64,000 bases of DNA, from contig CM055816.1 of NCBI GenBank assembly GCA_029582265.1, positions 82,082,472-82,146,471 of the forward strand. The letters are read 5' to 3'. Under the pieces are notes generated by a model that saw only the letters and a list, made by a program, of their open reading frames with translations, ran no database searches and was not told the origin of the DNA. The translations under genes were made by a program, and so were the position numbers. The stretch is from Zoroaster sp. YZ-2022. Taxonomy: Eukaryota; Echinodermata; Asteroidea; Forcipulatida; Zoroasteridae. This document shows, in pieces, positions 1-12,800 of this stretch. Position 1 is the first letter of the stretch; each line of letters starts with the position of its first letter.

Positions 1-100
1 AGGGGAGTGGTGGACAATGGACTGGGCCGACTGATCAACCTGGACAGGACAGGGAGGGAAAGAGCATTTAAAACTCTCCGCTTAAGGACCATTTTAGAAA
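1..100 (+). CDS. Partial exon cut by the window edge, product not recognised
   Basis: Frame 1 is open from the first base and encodes about 33 residues containing VVDNGLGRLINLDRTGRE. It ends at a strong splice donor (GTGAGT at 101-106) with one leftover base. The peptide is rich in Arg and Leu and looks coding rather than random. A possible 3' partner is the stretch after the acceptor at about 1089 (CATACAG), which is open to a stop near 1158, but the phase fit is not certain. I do not recognise the family. The call rests only on the open frame and the donor. Confidence 0.35.
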
Positions 101-112
101 GTGAGTACGAGT

Positions 113-347
113 TATTAATTTGGTTTTTTACCTACACCAATATGTGATAAGCACCTTCTCAATTGCTTTCCGAGTCCTGCGGAAAAAATCCACAGGCTAA
201 CTAAATCTGCTCTAGTATGCGGGAGGTCGTGGGTTCGTATCCCACCCGAGTAGTTAGCCTGTTGATTTTTTTCCGCAGGACTCGGAAAGCACTGAGTATA
301 CAGTGTTTATCACATATCGGTGTAGGGTAAAACCAAATTAATATTCT
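113..347. mobile_element. Fold-back MITE with a tRNA-like tip
   Basis: The two ends are long inverted copies of each other. The left arm starts TTTGGTTTT and runs through CCGAGTCCTGCGG and TCCACAGGCTAAC; the right arm runs GTTAGCCTGTTGA, CCGCAGGACTCGG and ends AAAACCAAATTAA. TTAA lies at both edges, a possible target duplication. The loop holds GGGTTCGTATCCCACC, close to a tRNA T-arm/B-box. Relatives occur at 12538-12702 and in the 25.5-26.6 kb cluster. Confidence 0.75.
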
Positions 348-2430
348 TTATCCCCGATGCAATTATTACATTGTTTTAATTAAAGAGTACGAGTTAGTTA
401 AAATATTTGTGTCAATGGTTGAAGGGAATGAAAAACATCTGAAACGGTTTGAACACTGAAGGGACTTCCCAAATACTTTACAGTAGCAAGCATTTCTAAA
501 AGCATTAATTTCAAAAGTGCATGTATTTAAGAGAGAAAATTTTCAAGGGTTATATCCCAGTACTTCAAAATGAGAATTGGAATAGAGAATTCATGTGTTT
601 GGGGGAAGTGATTCATCTTACTTGCAATTTTCCCTGATGTTTTGTTTGTTTGTTATATTTCTAGTTATAGGGGCCTATTTTGTAAACAAAAATGTCATTG
701 TTAGTTTATTGCTTTGTAGTTATCTTCCTTCAAACAATATATAAATAATTCATGGTCAACTCCAAAAATGCTATGTCATCTTTCTGTACAGTTGTATTTA
801 AAAAAGTGATTCATGACCAAAGTTTGAATATTATTCAATAACATCATGCAATATTCAAATTTTTTACTTGAATGTAGTGACGGTCTTTGGGCGTTCAAAT
901 TTTGTTCATGACTGTCGGCGGGATTGATGAATGCTGGTTGGCGCTGACAGCTGCCGACCAGCGAAGCTACAACACTGATTCAGGCCTAATTTATAATTAC
1001 GGAACAAATACACTTGGCCAAATTTTCTGCTTAACAATTTACTGACATTGGGCTAAAGTTTATTTCTTCTAACTTTTGTCTTTCATACAGAAGCGATCCG
1101 TAAGAACAAGGCAACTTGCAAAGCAACAGACGTACCCACTTTCTGAAGGGTGCATCTGACAGGTGTGGCGGAAGGAAGGAGAGACTGGCGCGCGCGGCTG
1201 CAGGTGTAAAAGGTTACACTGCAGTAAAAGCCATTGTTTTTTATTCTTGTTTGTTTTATTTTGTTGTGACATTGTTTTACACATGACAGAAACGAATGTA
1301 ATGGCTCAAAAAGTATTTTTTAATGTTTTGTACAATATCTTCAATATCTGTTTTGTTGCATATCTTTGCACCGACATCAATTAATAAAACTACATAATTG
1401 TGACATTCATCAATTGCAAAAGGACGTATAAGTGATAGTGCGAAATTTTCACCAGTTAATTGTATGCTGTGTATTTTCAAAAATTGTTGATTGGAGTGAA
1501 TACATTCTTTCAAAAAGTAATGATGTAGCATACCTTTAAGTTTTCTTTGTTCATTAAACTTCTTTAAACATTTTAAAACCAAACATTTTGCCAGTTTAAG
1601 TACTTAAATACGAATACGTCACTTGAATTTCTTTGCGCTTTTAAATTTTTACATTTACCTGCTGACAAATACCTTTGCAGAGTACTTGATAATTTGTATG
1701 TAGAGTTTTTATGCTTTGATCAAGGGGCTTCATATATATAAATTCCAGTGTACGTGTGTTATTGTTAAGATTATTGTCTTTTTGTAGTACTTGCTTTAGA
1801 TCTAGTGTCATTATTTATGCCAAGTTTAGTACTTGTATCATGTTATGTAATGTGTGCTATTTTGTTATATTGTACTATAAGCCAACAAACAGGAGAGGAC
1901 CAAAGAGGAAATTTATATATTTGTTAACTATTTATTTACTTTATTTTTACAGAACAAAGCAATACTTTTGGAAAAACAAATCATTATTTTAGTGCCATCA
2001 GTACCAGGTTAAACACATGTGTGCTATTGTCTTAAAAGTTTTTATTATTATATACACTGTTACAGGGTATAAAAATCAACTGACTTTTTACTACCAAAGA
2101 GGAACCAACTTGATTTTTATACTTTCAACATTCAGGTTAAGCTTTTGACAAATTACGAGTCATCGTTTTTAATGCCATCATTTATGCCAAGTTAAATACT
2201 TTCATAAAATTTCCTAAGTTTCTATAAGACAAAAGACGAAAACTAAAGAGGGAATACAAATTATTTATGTTTTTATTTATATGATAAAGAGCAATTTGTG
2301 TTAGAATACTAGTGTTACTTTTAATGCCAATATTTTTGTTGCCAACTTACATTTTTGTTATGGAGGAAATAAAGTGTACTTTTAATGTACATTGGTCTTC
2401 ACTTAAAACTACGGCTTCTCTGTTCTGTGT
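348..2430. other. AT-rich spacer, no gene seen
   Basis: Only short chance frames are present. They do not resemble proteins and no run of consistent splice borders connects them. A possible terminal exon near 1090-1158 is mentioned with the exon at the left edge. Confidence 0.5.
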
Positions 2431-2437
2431 AGGACTA

Positions 2438-2800
2438 TGGGGGGGGGGGGGGGTATTTGAGCGGCTGAAGGGCGGCAACCGATTGGTTATACAATTGTAA
2501 TCTGGGGGACCGCCAAAGGTCTCCCAGCGGACGGCCAGTGGCAGCCGCCCGTTTGCCGATTTGGAGGCGGACCGATGTCGGTCCAGCGGAGGCTACCGCT
2601 CGGCAGCCACTGGGTAAAAAATTACTGTAACGGTCCGCCATCGGCCCTCCGACGGTAGCCACCTAGTTGCCGCTGGTGGACCGACGGACTGCCGGCGGAC
2701 ATTTTGTTGGCGGTCCGCTGTCGGCAGCCACCCGCGGCCCGACGGTGGTGCCACCGGTGGACCGCTGTTGGACCAACCATCCATTGCTTTTTTTGGCTGA
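2438..2800. repeat. GC-rich block of diverged CGG/CCG words
   Basis: After a G-run (2440-2452) the sequence turns strongly GC-rich for about 340 bp in an otherwise AT-rich region. The words CGGCAGCCAC, GGTCCGC and GGCGGACC recur in both orientations. Several frames are open here only because the repeat lacks stops. It looks like a degenerate GC-rich repeat or an inserted element body; no terminal repeats were found. Confidence 0.5.
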
Positions 2801-2944
2801 AGGGGTTCATGAAGCGGCATCCTGAGTACCAGAGAAGCTGGGCAATTTCAACAGTCACTTTCAGCTCACAAATTGAAAGCATTTTTCATTAAATGAGTGA
2901 TTAGAATCAAAATGGTTTGTCTTCTATTTGAAAACTTGACAAGA

Positions 2945-2996
2945 CCTCGGACTTGCGTTTCTTTTGCTGTCCTCGGACTTGCGTTTCTTTTGCTGT
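2945..2996. repeat. 26-bp perfect tandem duplication
   Basis: CCTCGGACTTGCGTTTCTTT plus TGCTGT occurs twice back to back, just upstream of the pogo-type transposase remnant. It may mark where the 5' part of that gene was rearranged. Confidence 0.8.
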
Positions 2997-3010
2997 TCAG
3001 TATATTTGAC

Positions 3011-3765
3011 GACCCAACAAGAATCTTCAAGAACTTTCATCTTGCAGATGAAAGTGGGTTCCCTCTGGCTGGGGGTAAATCTGAAAAGGTTCTGCTCCAA
3101 GAGGTGCCAAAGATGTGTACCTACAAGGTTCGTCCGACAAGACGCAGATCACGGTGATGTCATGTGCCAGTGCAGCGGGAGTTTTCTTACCACCGATGAT
3201 GATTTTTTTCCGGAGTAAGATTTCACTACAACCATGTCGAAGGAGGTCCCGAGGGCTCAATCTTCGGAAGACGTGATAATGGGTGGATAGATTCGGCCGT
3301 TTTCTACGAGTGGACAGCCAACCATTTCTTGCCTTTCGTCCAGAGAAATTCCATCAAACGGCCGGTTGTGCTGTTTGTAGATGGCCACAGCACCCATATC
3401 AACCTGGAGACGGCAATGTTTTGTAAAGAAAATCAGATCGTTCTCTACTGCCTCCCACCTTATACAACGCACATACTTCAGCCACTTGACGTGTCATGCT
3501 TCCGCTCCCTAAAGAAACGCTGGGGGTATGACGTCCGCATGTTTCAAATCACACATCCTGGAGCACAAGTGACCAAACGCACCTTTGCGTCTGTCTTCCG
3601 TCTTAGTTGGGAAGGTGCTGCAACACCAAGTAATGCGGTAAACGGATTCAGAAAGTGTGGGGGTTGTACCCACTTGATCGCGAACCTTCTCAACAAGCAG
3701 AGGCTCCCCAAAGCACAGCCGAACCAACCCAGATGCCTCGCCCTCACAAACCTCCACCAGCGCCA
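3011..3765 (+). pseudogene. Pogo/Tigger-type DDE transposase, 5'-truncated and frameshifted
   Basis: The stretch encodes most of a DDE_1 (pogo/Tigger/jerky) catalytic domain. The order is FHLADESGFPL with the first acidic residue, TQITVMSCASA, GWIDSAVFYEW, VVLFVDGHSTH with the second Asp, PPYTTHILQPLDVSCF with the third, and a proline-rich tail after a GLYPLDRE-like segment. These elements cut and paste at TA. No N-terminal CENP-B-like DNA-binding part is seen. Three single-base frame changes are visible: near 3128, in the T7 run at about 3205-3211, and in the G5 run at about 3660. All three catalytic acids remain. Corrected for these, the frame would run from 3011 to about 3765, so the element may be younger than it looks or the indels may be sequence errors. 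Confidence 0.85.
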
Positions 3766-3789
3766 CTTTCTCCACACTGTTAAAAAATT

Positions 3790-4080
3790 CCTGTACATTT
3801 ACAGTGTTTTCAATTGGTACCACAGTGGTTACTTTTACGTACAGTAGATTTACCGTAATTTTGGTTGTACATCAACATAGTTTTCCGCTGTAAAACAACA
3901 GCGGTATCTACTTATTATTCAAGTAAATTCTACTGTAATTCTGTCTGTTTGTCAACAGTGGATGCTTGTAAATGTACAATTCGCTGTTACACAACAATCA
4001 CTGTATTGTGTCTCTACAGCGTGGCAACTGTGAGTGTACAATTTGATAAATGTAGGCTTATTGACTATACACATTAAAAC
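3790..4080. repeat. AT-rich repeat with scattered TACTGT/ACAGTA words
   Basis: Words such as TTTACCGTAA, TACTGTAA, CAACAGTGG and their complements recur at irregular spacing. The block at 18111-18400 has the same vocabulary. It is probably a non-autonomous element; exact ends cannot be fixed from two copies. Confidence 0.4.
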
Positions 4081-7000
4081 CATTCAAAATATAATTTTCT
4101 CAACACTTTTATTTAATATTCGGCAATGGCAAGCAAATGCAATAAGCAATACAAAAAATTTTTTTAACATCAGCAGAAATCAAATTAATTCATGTAGCTA
4201 CTCAAAATTCAGTGTATTTTTGTGGTGGACGCAAGTGCGCCCTCACTTGACGGGTATGTTTGCCCGCGCTTTGGTGATTCTACACGATCGACAACTTTGT
4301 TAAACTTCTGAAGTATAAATTCAGCATATTTGTATGATACAATATGACAGTTTGTGGAACAACCTATTGAGTGTCCAACTTGATTATCCAGGACTGGGTG
4401 AGTTGAGATACAAGTTATAAATTGTTGATTTTGTGTGAATTTCGCATTGCGTTTAGCTATGTCTTGTCGGGACCTAGGATCATATAATGCCTATGTACAT
4501 GTGTAGTGTATGTGTTGCTGTATATGAATTGAAGTATGGTGTACTTATGTTATGTACATGTATGTGTACAATAGCAATGTGAGCTGTATTTTGAAATTCT
4601 GTATTTGTTATTGTAACGATGGGAGCCATTGCTAGATGACTGGTTCGGACCCCACCTGAGTGATTTGATTGAGATCCAAGCCTGGGACAGCAAATTATGG
4701 TACACAGCACAGTTCCTTTTCGTTTATTGACATCATATAAAAAAGAGACCCTATAACAATACAAAGACAGAAATACAATCAATTGATTTCTAATAAATAA
4801 AATAAATAAACATTTTAACCAAAACATTTAGTGACTCTGACTCATTACAGTCTATGTGTAGCTCTACATAAATTTATGTAGGCCTAAATATATTTTGAAT
4901 GAGATTTCTTACCCTTGATGGAATTCTTTAAGTTGTCTAGGATATTGTGGACAAACCAAGAGAACCAGTTGACTAACTGCGGATGAAAACCCATATGTAA
5001 CAATAAGTTCATAAACTTATCTACAGAGCAAGGACTGGCCTAAATAAGCACAAACCATTAGCTCTATAACTTACAATAATGACCACCTTCAACACGATCC
5101 ACATGTGTAGAAAATAACAAAACAGCGCACAGTAAATTCACATTGAAAGAAGCCCAGGCGGAGGCACGCATAGCGTGACAACAGCCGACCAAACAGTGAA
5201 AGAAGCCTAGGCGGAGGCACGCACAGCGTGACATCAGCGGACTACTCGGCCAAACTCTGTACCGTACATTGTGAATAGCTTATTACTACGCAACGCTACA
5301 ATAATCCCTACACACGTAAATCGGTATATAACACAGCTATCGTTCCATGGTTTTAAGACATGATTAAAAACTCTCTCATAGCATATTAACGGTCACATAT
5401 TGGTTTTCCAGGATACACATATAGACAACTGAAAAATATGATTTACCTTGTTTTAGCTCCAAAAAGGGGTTTTCTCTGTCTAAATTCTTCAAAAGAGCAC
5501 AGCTGAAAGCAGCCGACAACAAGAAGATCATTCTTTTGCTGAGCTGTCTAACCATGCCGCGTTTAATCGATACTACCATAAGTTATACTATGGACTACTA
5601 TGGCATGACAAAGAATCGATTCCCAATGCTATTAATGTAAAAGGTCATGCAAAACCACAAATAACCGGAATCACTGAAACCAGTACAAGAATCGATTATT
5701 TCTACTTCAAAGGAAAAGTTTTCTATTGGTCACGTACACCACTTGTCCTAAATGTTTATGCAAAGGGTCAGAGTTCATAATTAGCATATGATTAAAGAAA
5801 TATGTAAACAAACCAACTGATGGTGCGTGATTAATACAAAAATGATTACGAAACCCCCAAATCCCTACATTATACAGGGTGTTTCTTGGAGTTGGTTGTT
5901 GTACCAATAAATAACCATTGATGTCAGATGCAACTAACTACTTTTTGTCCTGAGTGGTTTGAGTTGACTACCGTTGTACCAGTCCCGCCTTCTAGTCGTG
6001 GTCCAACCAGGGATTCAAGTCTCATCCCCTGTTGACGTTTACACCTCAGCAAACCCTAGGGCTGCGCAAGTAGCTACTACCACATTTACATATTATTAAA
6101 AAATGTAAATGTAAGAGTCACATAATAAATAATTTCAAATTTAAATAAATAAAGCAATGTTCAATATTACATAGTACAATAATTGACAAAATGTTAAAGA
6201 TTTTGTTTAAAAAACTAAACCCAGTGGAAAATAAAGGTTATGCATCCAAAATCAGTAGGCCTTACTTAAGAAATTATTCTTTCAACAAGGCAGCCTTTCC
6301 TGTGTTTTTATAATTGTATTTATTATTATTTGTTTTCATTCTTAAATTTGTTTACTGAGGATTTTATATGGGCAGATGTAAACTACATCCAGTTTTCGTG
6401 TTCTATCTTTGGCAATTGGTTAACTAAAGGGCACAAGAACGAACCTTACATTGAAATTAAACTAAAAATATATAAGTGTATTTTCTCCTCCGAAAAATCT
6501 ATTGTGACTGAGTCTTTACTGCTTGTTTTATAAAATAGATGTTTTTCTTGAAATCCAGAGGGTCAGAGGAGTACCATTTGGTACCTTTTTAAATGACAAT
6601 TAAATAATAACAAAATAAAAAATTGGAAAAACATTATATAAAATGTTTGTATAAATCTAAGTGAATTTTCATCTGCTTATGATTTTAAAGCATGAATAAA
6701 TCATGGAATTCCGCATGCAAATTATACTGCCTCGAAAGGGAAGCTTCACTTTTAGTATCTAAAATCGTTGGTTCAGTAATATCGAGTCCTTATTACAGTT
6801 GTATCAATTTCATAAAATTGGTTTCCATATTTTGAACAGCCTGGTAAATTGAGTTTGTTGGTTATCTTCCCCAATGTATTTGTTTGGCCAAGATAAACAA
6901 GAATTTTGTTAGGAAAATACTTATCTCTGGTATTTGATGTTTATTTTTTTAGATTTAAAACCCTTTTAATTATTACGTATATGAAATTGCAAATAAGGAC

Positions 7001-8333
7001 CTTATAGCACTGAGCCGATAAAATAAAAGTCTAGTTTTACATAAAAAGTAAATTGTTAATTTCAAAACTCTTTTATAATCAGGGGTGTGATTGTAAGGAA
7101 ATGAAAAATCCTGAAAAATGCTTCAAGCAGTACCCTCTTCTTGGTCAGGAGATGATCAGCCCCTAAATATATACAGGATGTTACATTTTACAGGTTTACA
7201 GACTCTCCACATCCCCAGAAATAGAAATTTAGAGGTCTAGTCATATCTTTCTTCCCTGTGATGGCAACTTCACCTCTTACAAGAAAATCTGGAAGTTAAG
7301 GGTGTTCAATGAAAAATCCTGATAAATAACAGGCCTGTATAATACATAAAGTCTTCGTTTATGGTTAAATATGTACAATGACATGTTTATCAAAACATCA
7401 TGAGATCATTTACATGAACATACATCTTAAAAACGTCTTTAATAACACCCTTAAAAAACGGTTTTAACAAGTCTTAAAAACTTCTCAGAAAGTAACCTTT
7501 GAATATGATGTGATCTTCCAAGATTAGGACAAATACTTAGTTCAAAATGCAAAATAAATATAAAAAAAATTAAACAAAACACCCAAACCAAACAATTTTG
7601 CTTAAAATATTTCAAAACTATACGTCCAAAGGGATTGTATTGCTTTCACTTATGTGACCAAATTTTCCAACAGACTTTTTTCCCTTTTTTTTGTAGATTA
7701 CTTCAAAAGGAAGGTGCAAGATAGGTTTAAAAATATCTTTTATGTAAAAGAGGATACAAAGGTGATCCCATACGTTGAAACCCGAGAAAACTACACAGTA
7801 AACCTGAGGTGAAATAAAGGCATAAAGACGTTTCAAAACGGTTTCAGTTGAAAACAAAAATTAATATGTGCTTTTAGGTAGGTGTTTTTTCCTTTATTTT
7901 TTAGTTCCTTTATTTATTAGTTCTTATTTCATAAAATAATGTAGAAGTCGCAGGTTCAAGTCTTGATTCAGTCTAATATTTGAAAAGATTATTTATGTCA
8001 ATATTCCTTTGTGGACTATTTCATAATGAAATAAACCAAAACATTACGATAATATCCGATTTGACAGTAACATTAATGTCAGTCAACACCTTTGATACTT
8101 ACCTGATTACAAAATTACTGAAATATAATCTAAAAACTAACTTAGTGTTAAGCTGGTGATGGTTCTCAATATCCTGATAAATTATTTTGTCTGACATGTT
8201 GTCATATTCGAGAACGTATTACATTACAACTGTGATCCATTTTCCACATTAGATTACATACAAACAAAATCTTAATGCATTTACACTGGAATAAGCTGAA
8301 ACGTTCACACGTTCACTCTTAATTAAAGGGGTA
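4081..8333. other. AT-rich spacer, no gene seen
   Basis: Frames here are short, low in complexity and without protein-like composition. The only structure noted is the duplication at 5143-5250. Confidence 0.5.
5143..5250. repeat. 54-bp tandem duplication, two units
   Basis: TGAAAGAAGCC(C/T)AGGCGGAGG...GCGTGACA occurs twice, the units starting at 5143 and 5197, with a few substitutions between them. No coding role is seen. Confidence 0.8.
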
Positions 8334-8556
8334 TATTGTCACGATCAGAGCAGGAGCTTACTAAGTAATGACGGAGCCAGTGGATCATTCGATGCAAAAG
8401 CAGTCGCGGTATTGGGATCTGGCGCACCCTGTGTTATCTAGGCCAGCGCGTGCTCGTGGGCTATTATTTTCAGTCACTGGGTTCATCTGAGTTCATCTAA
8501 AACTATCAGTTCTGGATTCAATGTCAAGCCGCAAGCCTGCTCTGATCGTGACGATA
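8334..8556. mobile_element. MITE with 21-bp terminal inverted repeats
   Basis: The left end TATTGTCACGATCAGAGCAG and the right end (complement TATCGTCACGATCAGAGCAG) match over 21 bp with one mismatch. The body is non-coding and contains TTTTCAGTCACTGGGTT. A relative at 41313-41536 has similar ends and the same TTTTCAGTCAC body motif, so this is a family. Confidence 0.75.
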
Positions 8557-8569
8557 GACTCCCGATAAA

Positions 8570-8771
8570 ACTAAATTGTTAAATCAACATTTTAAAGAGT
8601 TCGGTCAGTGACAACACTTCATAAAGTTGGATATAACTTTTAAAAGTGTTGAATTAACATTGATAAAAATAGACTTAACTTGACTCCGTGTTAATTCAAA
8701 ACTTTCTTTGAGATGAATTTAACGTTAGAAAGTTAAAAGGTTGATTCAACACTTTAGTTTTAAGAGTGTTG
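8570..8771. repeat. Copy of the ACTCTTAAAACTAAAGTG repeat family
   Basis: The right end (8740-8766) is GTTGATTCAACACTTTAGTT then TTAAGAGT. It matches the terminal repeats of the element at 18913-19653, and the body shares the GTGACAACACTT..ATAAAGTT segment. The left boundary is unclear. Confidence 0.55.
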
Positions 8772-9817
8772 GTTGTTATACATAGGCCTATATCTACATT
8801 CATGTAAAGTATGGATGTAATTACAGAAATGTGTCCAATGGTTTACAATCCCTTCAAAATAAAGTCTCAGAAATTCGGACCATAGAAGCAGTTTTGCCGA
8901 GTTTACACGACCCACTTCTGCTCGTGGTCTTTGAGTTTTGTACAAAGGCTGATCACCTTGTTGTTGGGTCCTCCTGCGGTATTTCTTTCTCGTTTGGATC
9001 CCCGTTCTGGTCTTATCTCAAAAAATAACCTGGATAAATTAACACAAAAGATAAAGAAGAAAAAATATCACTACCTCTCATCTCTTTTGTATTTGAACCA
9101 AATATGTGACCTGTTACAACGAAATAAGCGTAAAGTCGCACTATACTATTCCACAGTACAGTGGGAAAAGTGAAAAATCGGAGGGGAGGTTTAATTTGTT
9201 TTTGTTATTGTATTTGCAATTTGTAAATCTCCTTATATCGAATTCCAAATTTTCAGTTCATCAGACAATTAAAAACCTCAATTTCAGGCCAATTTCACTG
9301 GTAGCTTTTATCGTGTTCTGACAAACAACTTGAAACAAAGATGGAAACAAAGCCACAAATCCCCCTCTGGTGGTCTGGGGGATCGCTGTAACCCCAAGTG
9401 TTATGTATCATTGGAAAGCTCTTGTTCTACTGAATCCAGAAATACCAATAACTCAATTGTTTAAATTTCTGACTTTAAGCTCATTTTGTGGTGACAGGTC
9501 ACATATATGTAATGAGAACTGATCAATACAATAATTTCCTTCAATATACACACAGTGTAAGGATGCAGATCTATGCATACACATTCAATACAAATGCTGT
9601 CTTTTGTATTAAAAACTCAGATCAGGGTTTAATGATTAATTCTAATGATGCAAATGAACCATACAGTGAAATTTGATCGGTCAAGAATATGCTTAAGTGT
9701 TGGTTCCAGTAATGCTACAGAGCATAATAGAAAAGGAATGGGATGCAAATGATAACTATACTCGACCCTTCCCTTCTGTAATTAAATGACAAGTTATAAG
9801 AATTGTTTATGATTTAC

Positions 9818-12800
9818 CTCTGCAAGAATTCCAGAGTGGCAGCAATCTCTGCAGGGTACTGTATGTTGAAAACATAAAAAGACATGAACCAAAGCTCAAT
9901 ACCCTGCAGAAATGAGGTAGCTTTTATCTGTGGAGCTCCATCAATGCAGACTGCAAGCTTTGTTGCAATAAATGGATTAGGACCTGTAAAAACATACAAA
10001 GTACAAAGTAAGTACATCAATAGAAAACAGGGATAAGATTCAGATTCTAATATAAACTCCAATCATCAACTTGTCTTGTCCTTTCCTGAAATTTGATTTC
10101 AAAAGTGTTATGTATCCACACTAAATCCAGTTCATACTTCTTGTAAAGTGACATATTCGCAGCGAATAATTTGCCCTAGTTAAAATGTGCTCAACTCTTG
10201 CGAAGTATATACCAGGCTCTAGTAATGAAACATTTAACAGAGGTGTCCTCAATCTGAATCCAAATACATTAAACATGACTTATTCTAGATCTAAAAACGA
10301 AGTGTTTCAGGGTAGGTAGGTAGAGTTTGATCTTATTTAGCAATTTTTATGTATAACTTATTTTATTTTGTTTTACATGTTGATGTGATAACAGATTCCA
10401 TGCAAGCCCTAGCTTACAGCTGCCTTGTTCAGAAACACCAATGACAGTGGTATACTTCATCCTTCTAACATTCATGTGACTATGGATGAATAATGAAGTA
10501 CATCAAAAATATATATGCTTAATTCTTTCATAGGCACATGAACATTCATATTTTTTTCTGGATTAGGAAAAGGGATTAAAAAAAAGAGATTTCACATAAT
10601 CTTTAACAATTTTTAAACAATGTATTTTAGAAGCGTTTGCTTATCATTTTCTTTTTTATATTTTTGTTTGTTTTTAACTCTGAACATTATTATGTAAGCA
10701 TTACATAAAAACAGCAAAATTTACTTTCAATATCTGTCTTCAACACACCAAAACAAAATCTGTCCGCAAAAAAAATATTATTTCTACTCACAAAATAAAG
10801 AAATAAATAATACAAACTACATTATTTTTCATAAATATTACCTGCAAATGCCAAGACTGGGCTCTCTGTTGAAAGCTCCGCAAGTTCATTGGAAGATGAA
10901 GTTTCCTTGGGAGGGAAAATTGTAATTGTTAATTATTTCAACTTTAGGTCTGCTTTTTTTGGGGGGGGGGGGGAAGGATGAATTTCTATTGCATACTTTA
11001 CGGGAAAAAATAGTCTTTTAAATTTGTTTGATACACTTCCATAAAAGCAACACTCGCAATCTTTATTTTAAAATAAATCCAAATTTTTGTCAAAAATTTG
11101 AATCAAAATTTCTATTGCATACTTTAGGGGAAAAAATAGTCTTTTAAATTTTTTTGATACAAATCTTTATTAAAAAATCCTAATTTTTTCTAAAATTTAA
11201 ATCAAAATTGTTGAAAATTAGTAAACTAATTTGAAAGTAGACTTTTTATACGATTTACCAACAGTCTACAATGTCTTATTAATCAAACATTAATTCATTG
11301 CATTTGGATATTTTGAGGTAACTGTAATTATTGTTAACTATTTGAATGTAACTGCCAGAATAATGTTACATGTAAACCAACATTGTCAGCATTAAGTCAA
11401 ACCAGTGTGACCTAAAAGCTTTGTGTAACTAAAGTACCTTAAACTCCTTCAGGAAAAACTCCTCCTCACAAAATAACCCGGCAGAGTACATATTGCTGCA
11501 CAAAACGATGCAGTTTCTTGTGAGAGTGACTCGTCTTGAGCTGTTTGGAGCAGTGTTTGCCATCTTTCACTAACTTTCTTTTTCTCTGTCATGAAACGCA
11601 GAATTGAACTGCCCTTTGAAGCCAAATTGGTTGTGAACACTGTATTTGTCTCATGTCCAACAAGACACTGTAAATGATCTAACAAATGGCGAGGTTCAAA
11701 TAGGAAAGGCCACGACTGCTTTACATCATGCAGAGAGGCTGGCTGCTTGTTGATACAATATCGTTGGTTGATATATGTACATTTCATAAGCTCTACAACT
11801 TTTGAGATGTCTTTGTCTCTCTTCTGATACTCTAGCTGAAGCCATGTTTTCTTTTCATCAAGTGACTCCTGGTCCTCTCCATCAGGAAACACTGTAGGTT
11901 GCCACTGAGAACAGCCATACGAATCTTTTACATGGGTTTTTCTGGGGCGTTTACTTGTACTGTTATTCAAATCACGCTGCTTCCTTTTTTTCAGCCATTG
12001 CCTGACGAATTGAGTGAGGGTTATAGTATGTTGTTTCTAGTGATCTGGCAAACCCTTCAACACCCGTTCCAGAATCATTCTCAAGTGATGCTGGAGACAT
12101 GGCAACAACAGTGTTTGCAATTGATTTGAAAATCGACCTACTAGGTCTCTCTCCACAATGGATAAATTCATCCACGATGATTTTGTTGTGTTAACAGTCT
12201 ATCTTTAGGTGGTGGCCTACGGTTCTCGTTCAATGCAGCCTTAAATGTATGGGGCCATCGGTCTGACCTCATGGAGAAGCTCTTCTTTGCAATACTAGTA
12301 CCTATGTATATAAATGGAAGCAGGAAAGCATTTCTGTCACAATAATTAAAATGCAAATGAACCAAGATGTTATGTTCAGGTTTTCGTTTATTTAAAATGG
12401 TGATTATCTTACAAGTTTGTGCCAATCCACACTGGCAGAAACACAGTTATTTCTTTTGTATAGATTTTCAAAAAATTGTTAGTCAAAATTATATAATTGA
12501 TGTAATAATTGCATCAGGGATAAAGAATATGATTTTGGTTTTACCATTACACCAATGTATGAAAAGCAATGTATACTCCGAGTCCTGCAGGGAAAAAATC
12601 CACAGGCTATACTTGGGAGGGATTCGAACCCACGACCCCCACATACCGAGTATACAGTGCTTATTATACATCAGTGTAAGGGTAAAACCAAACTAATATC
12701 CAAAAATTATAGTAAATTATCGGCACACTCCCATGTGTATACTGGTGTACACACCAGTGTTACAATTGAGACCACCATATCTGTACCCAATTTAGTTTGG

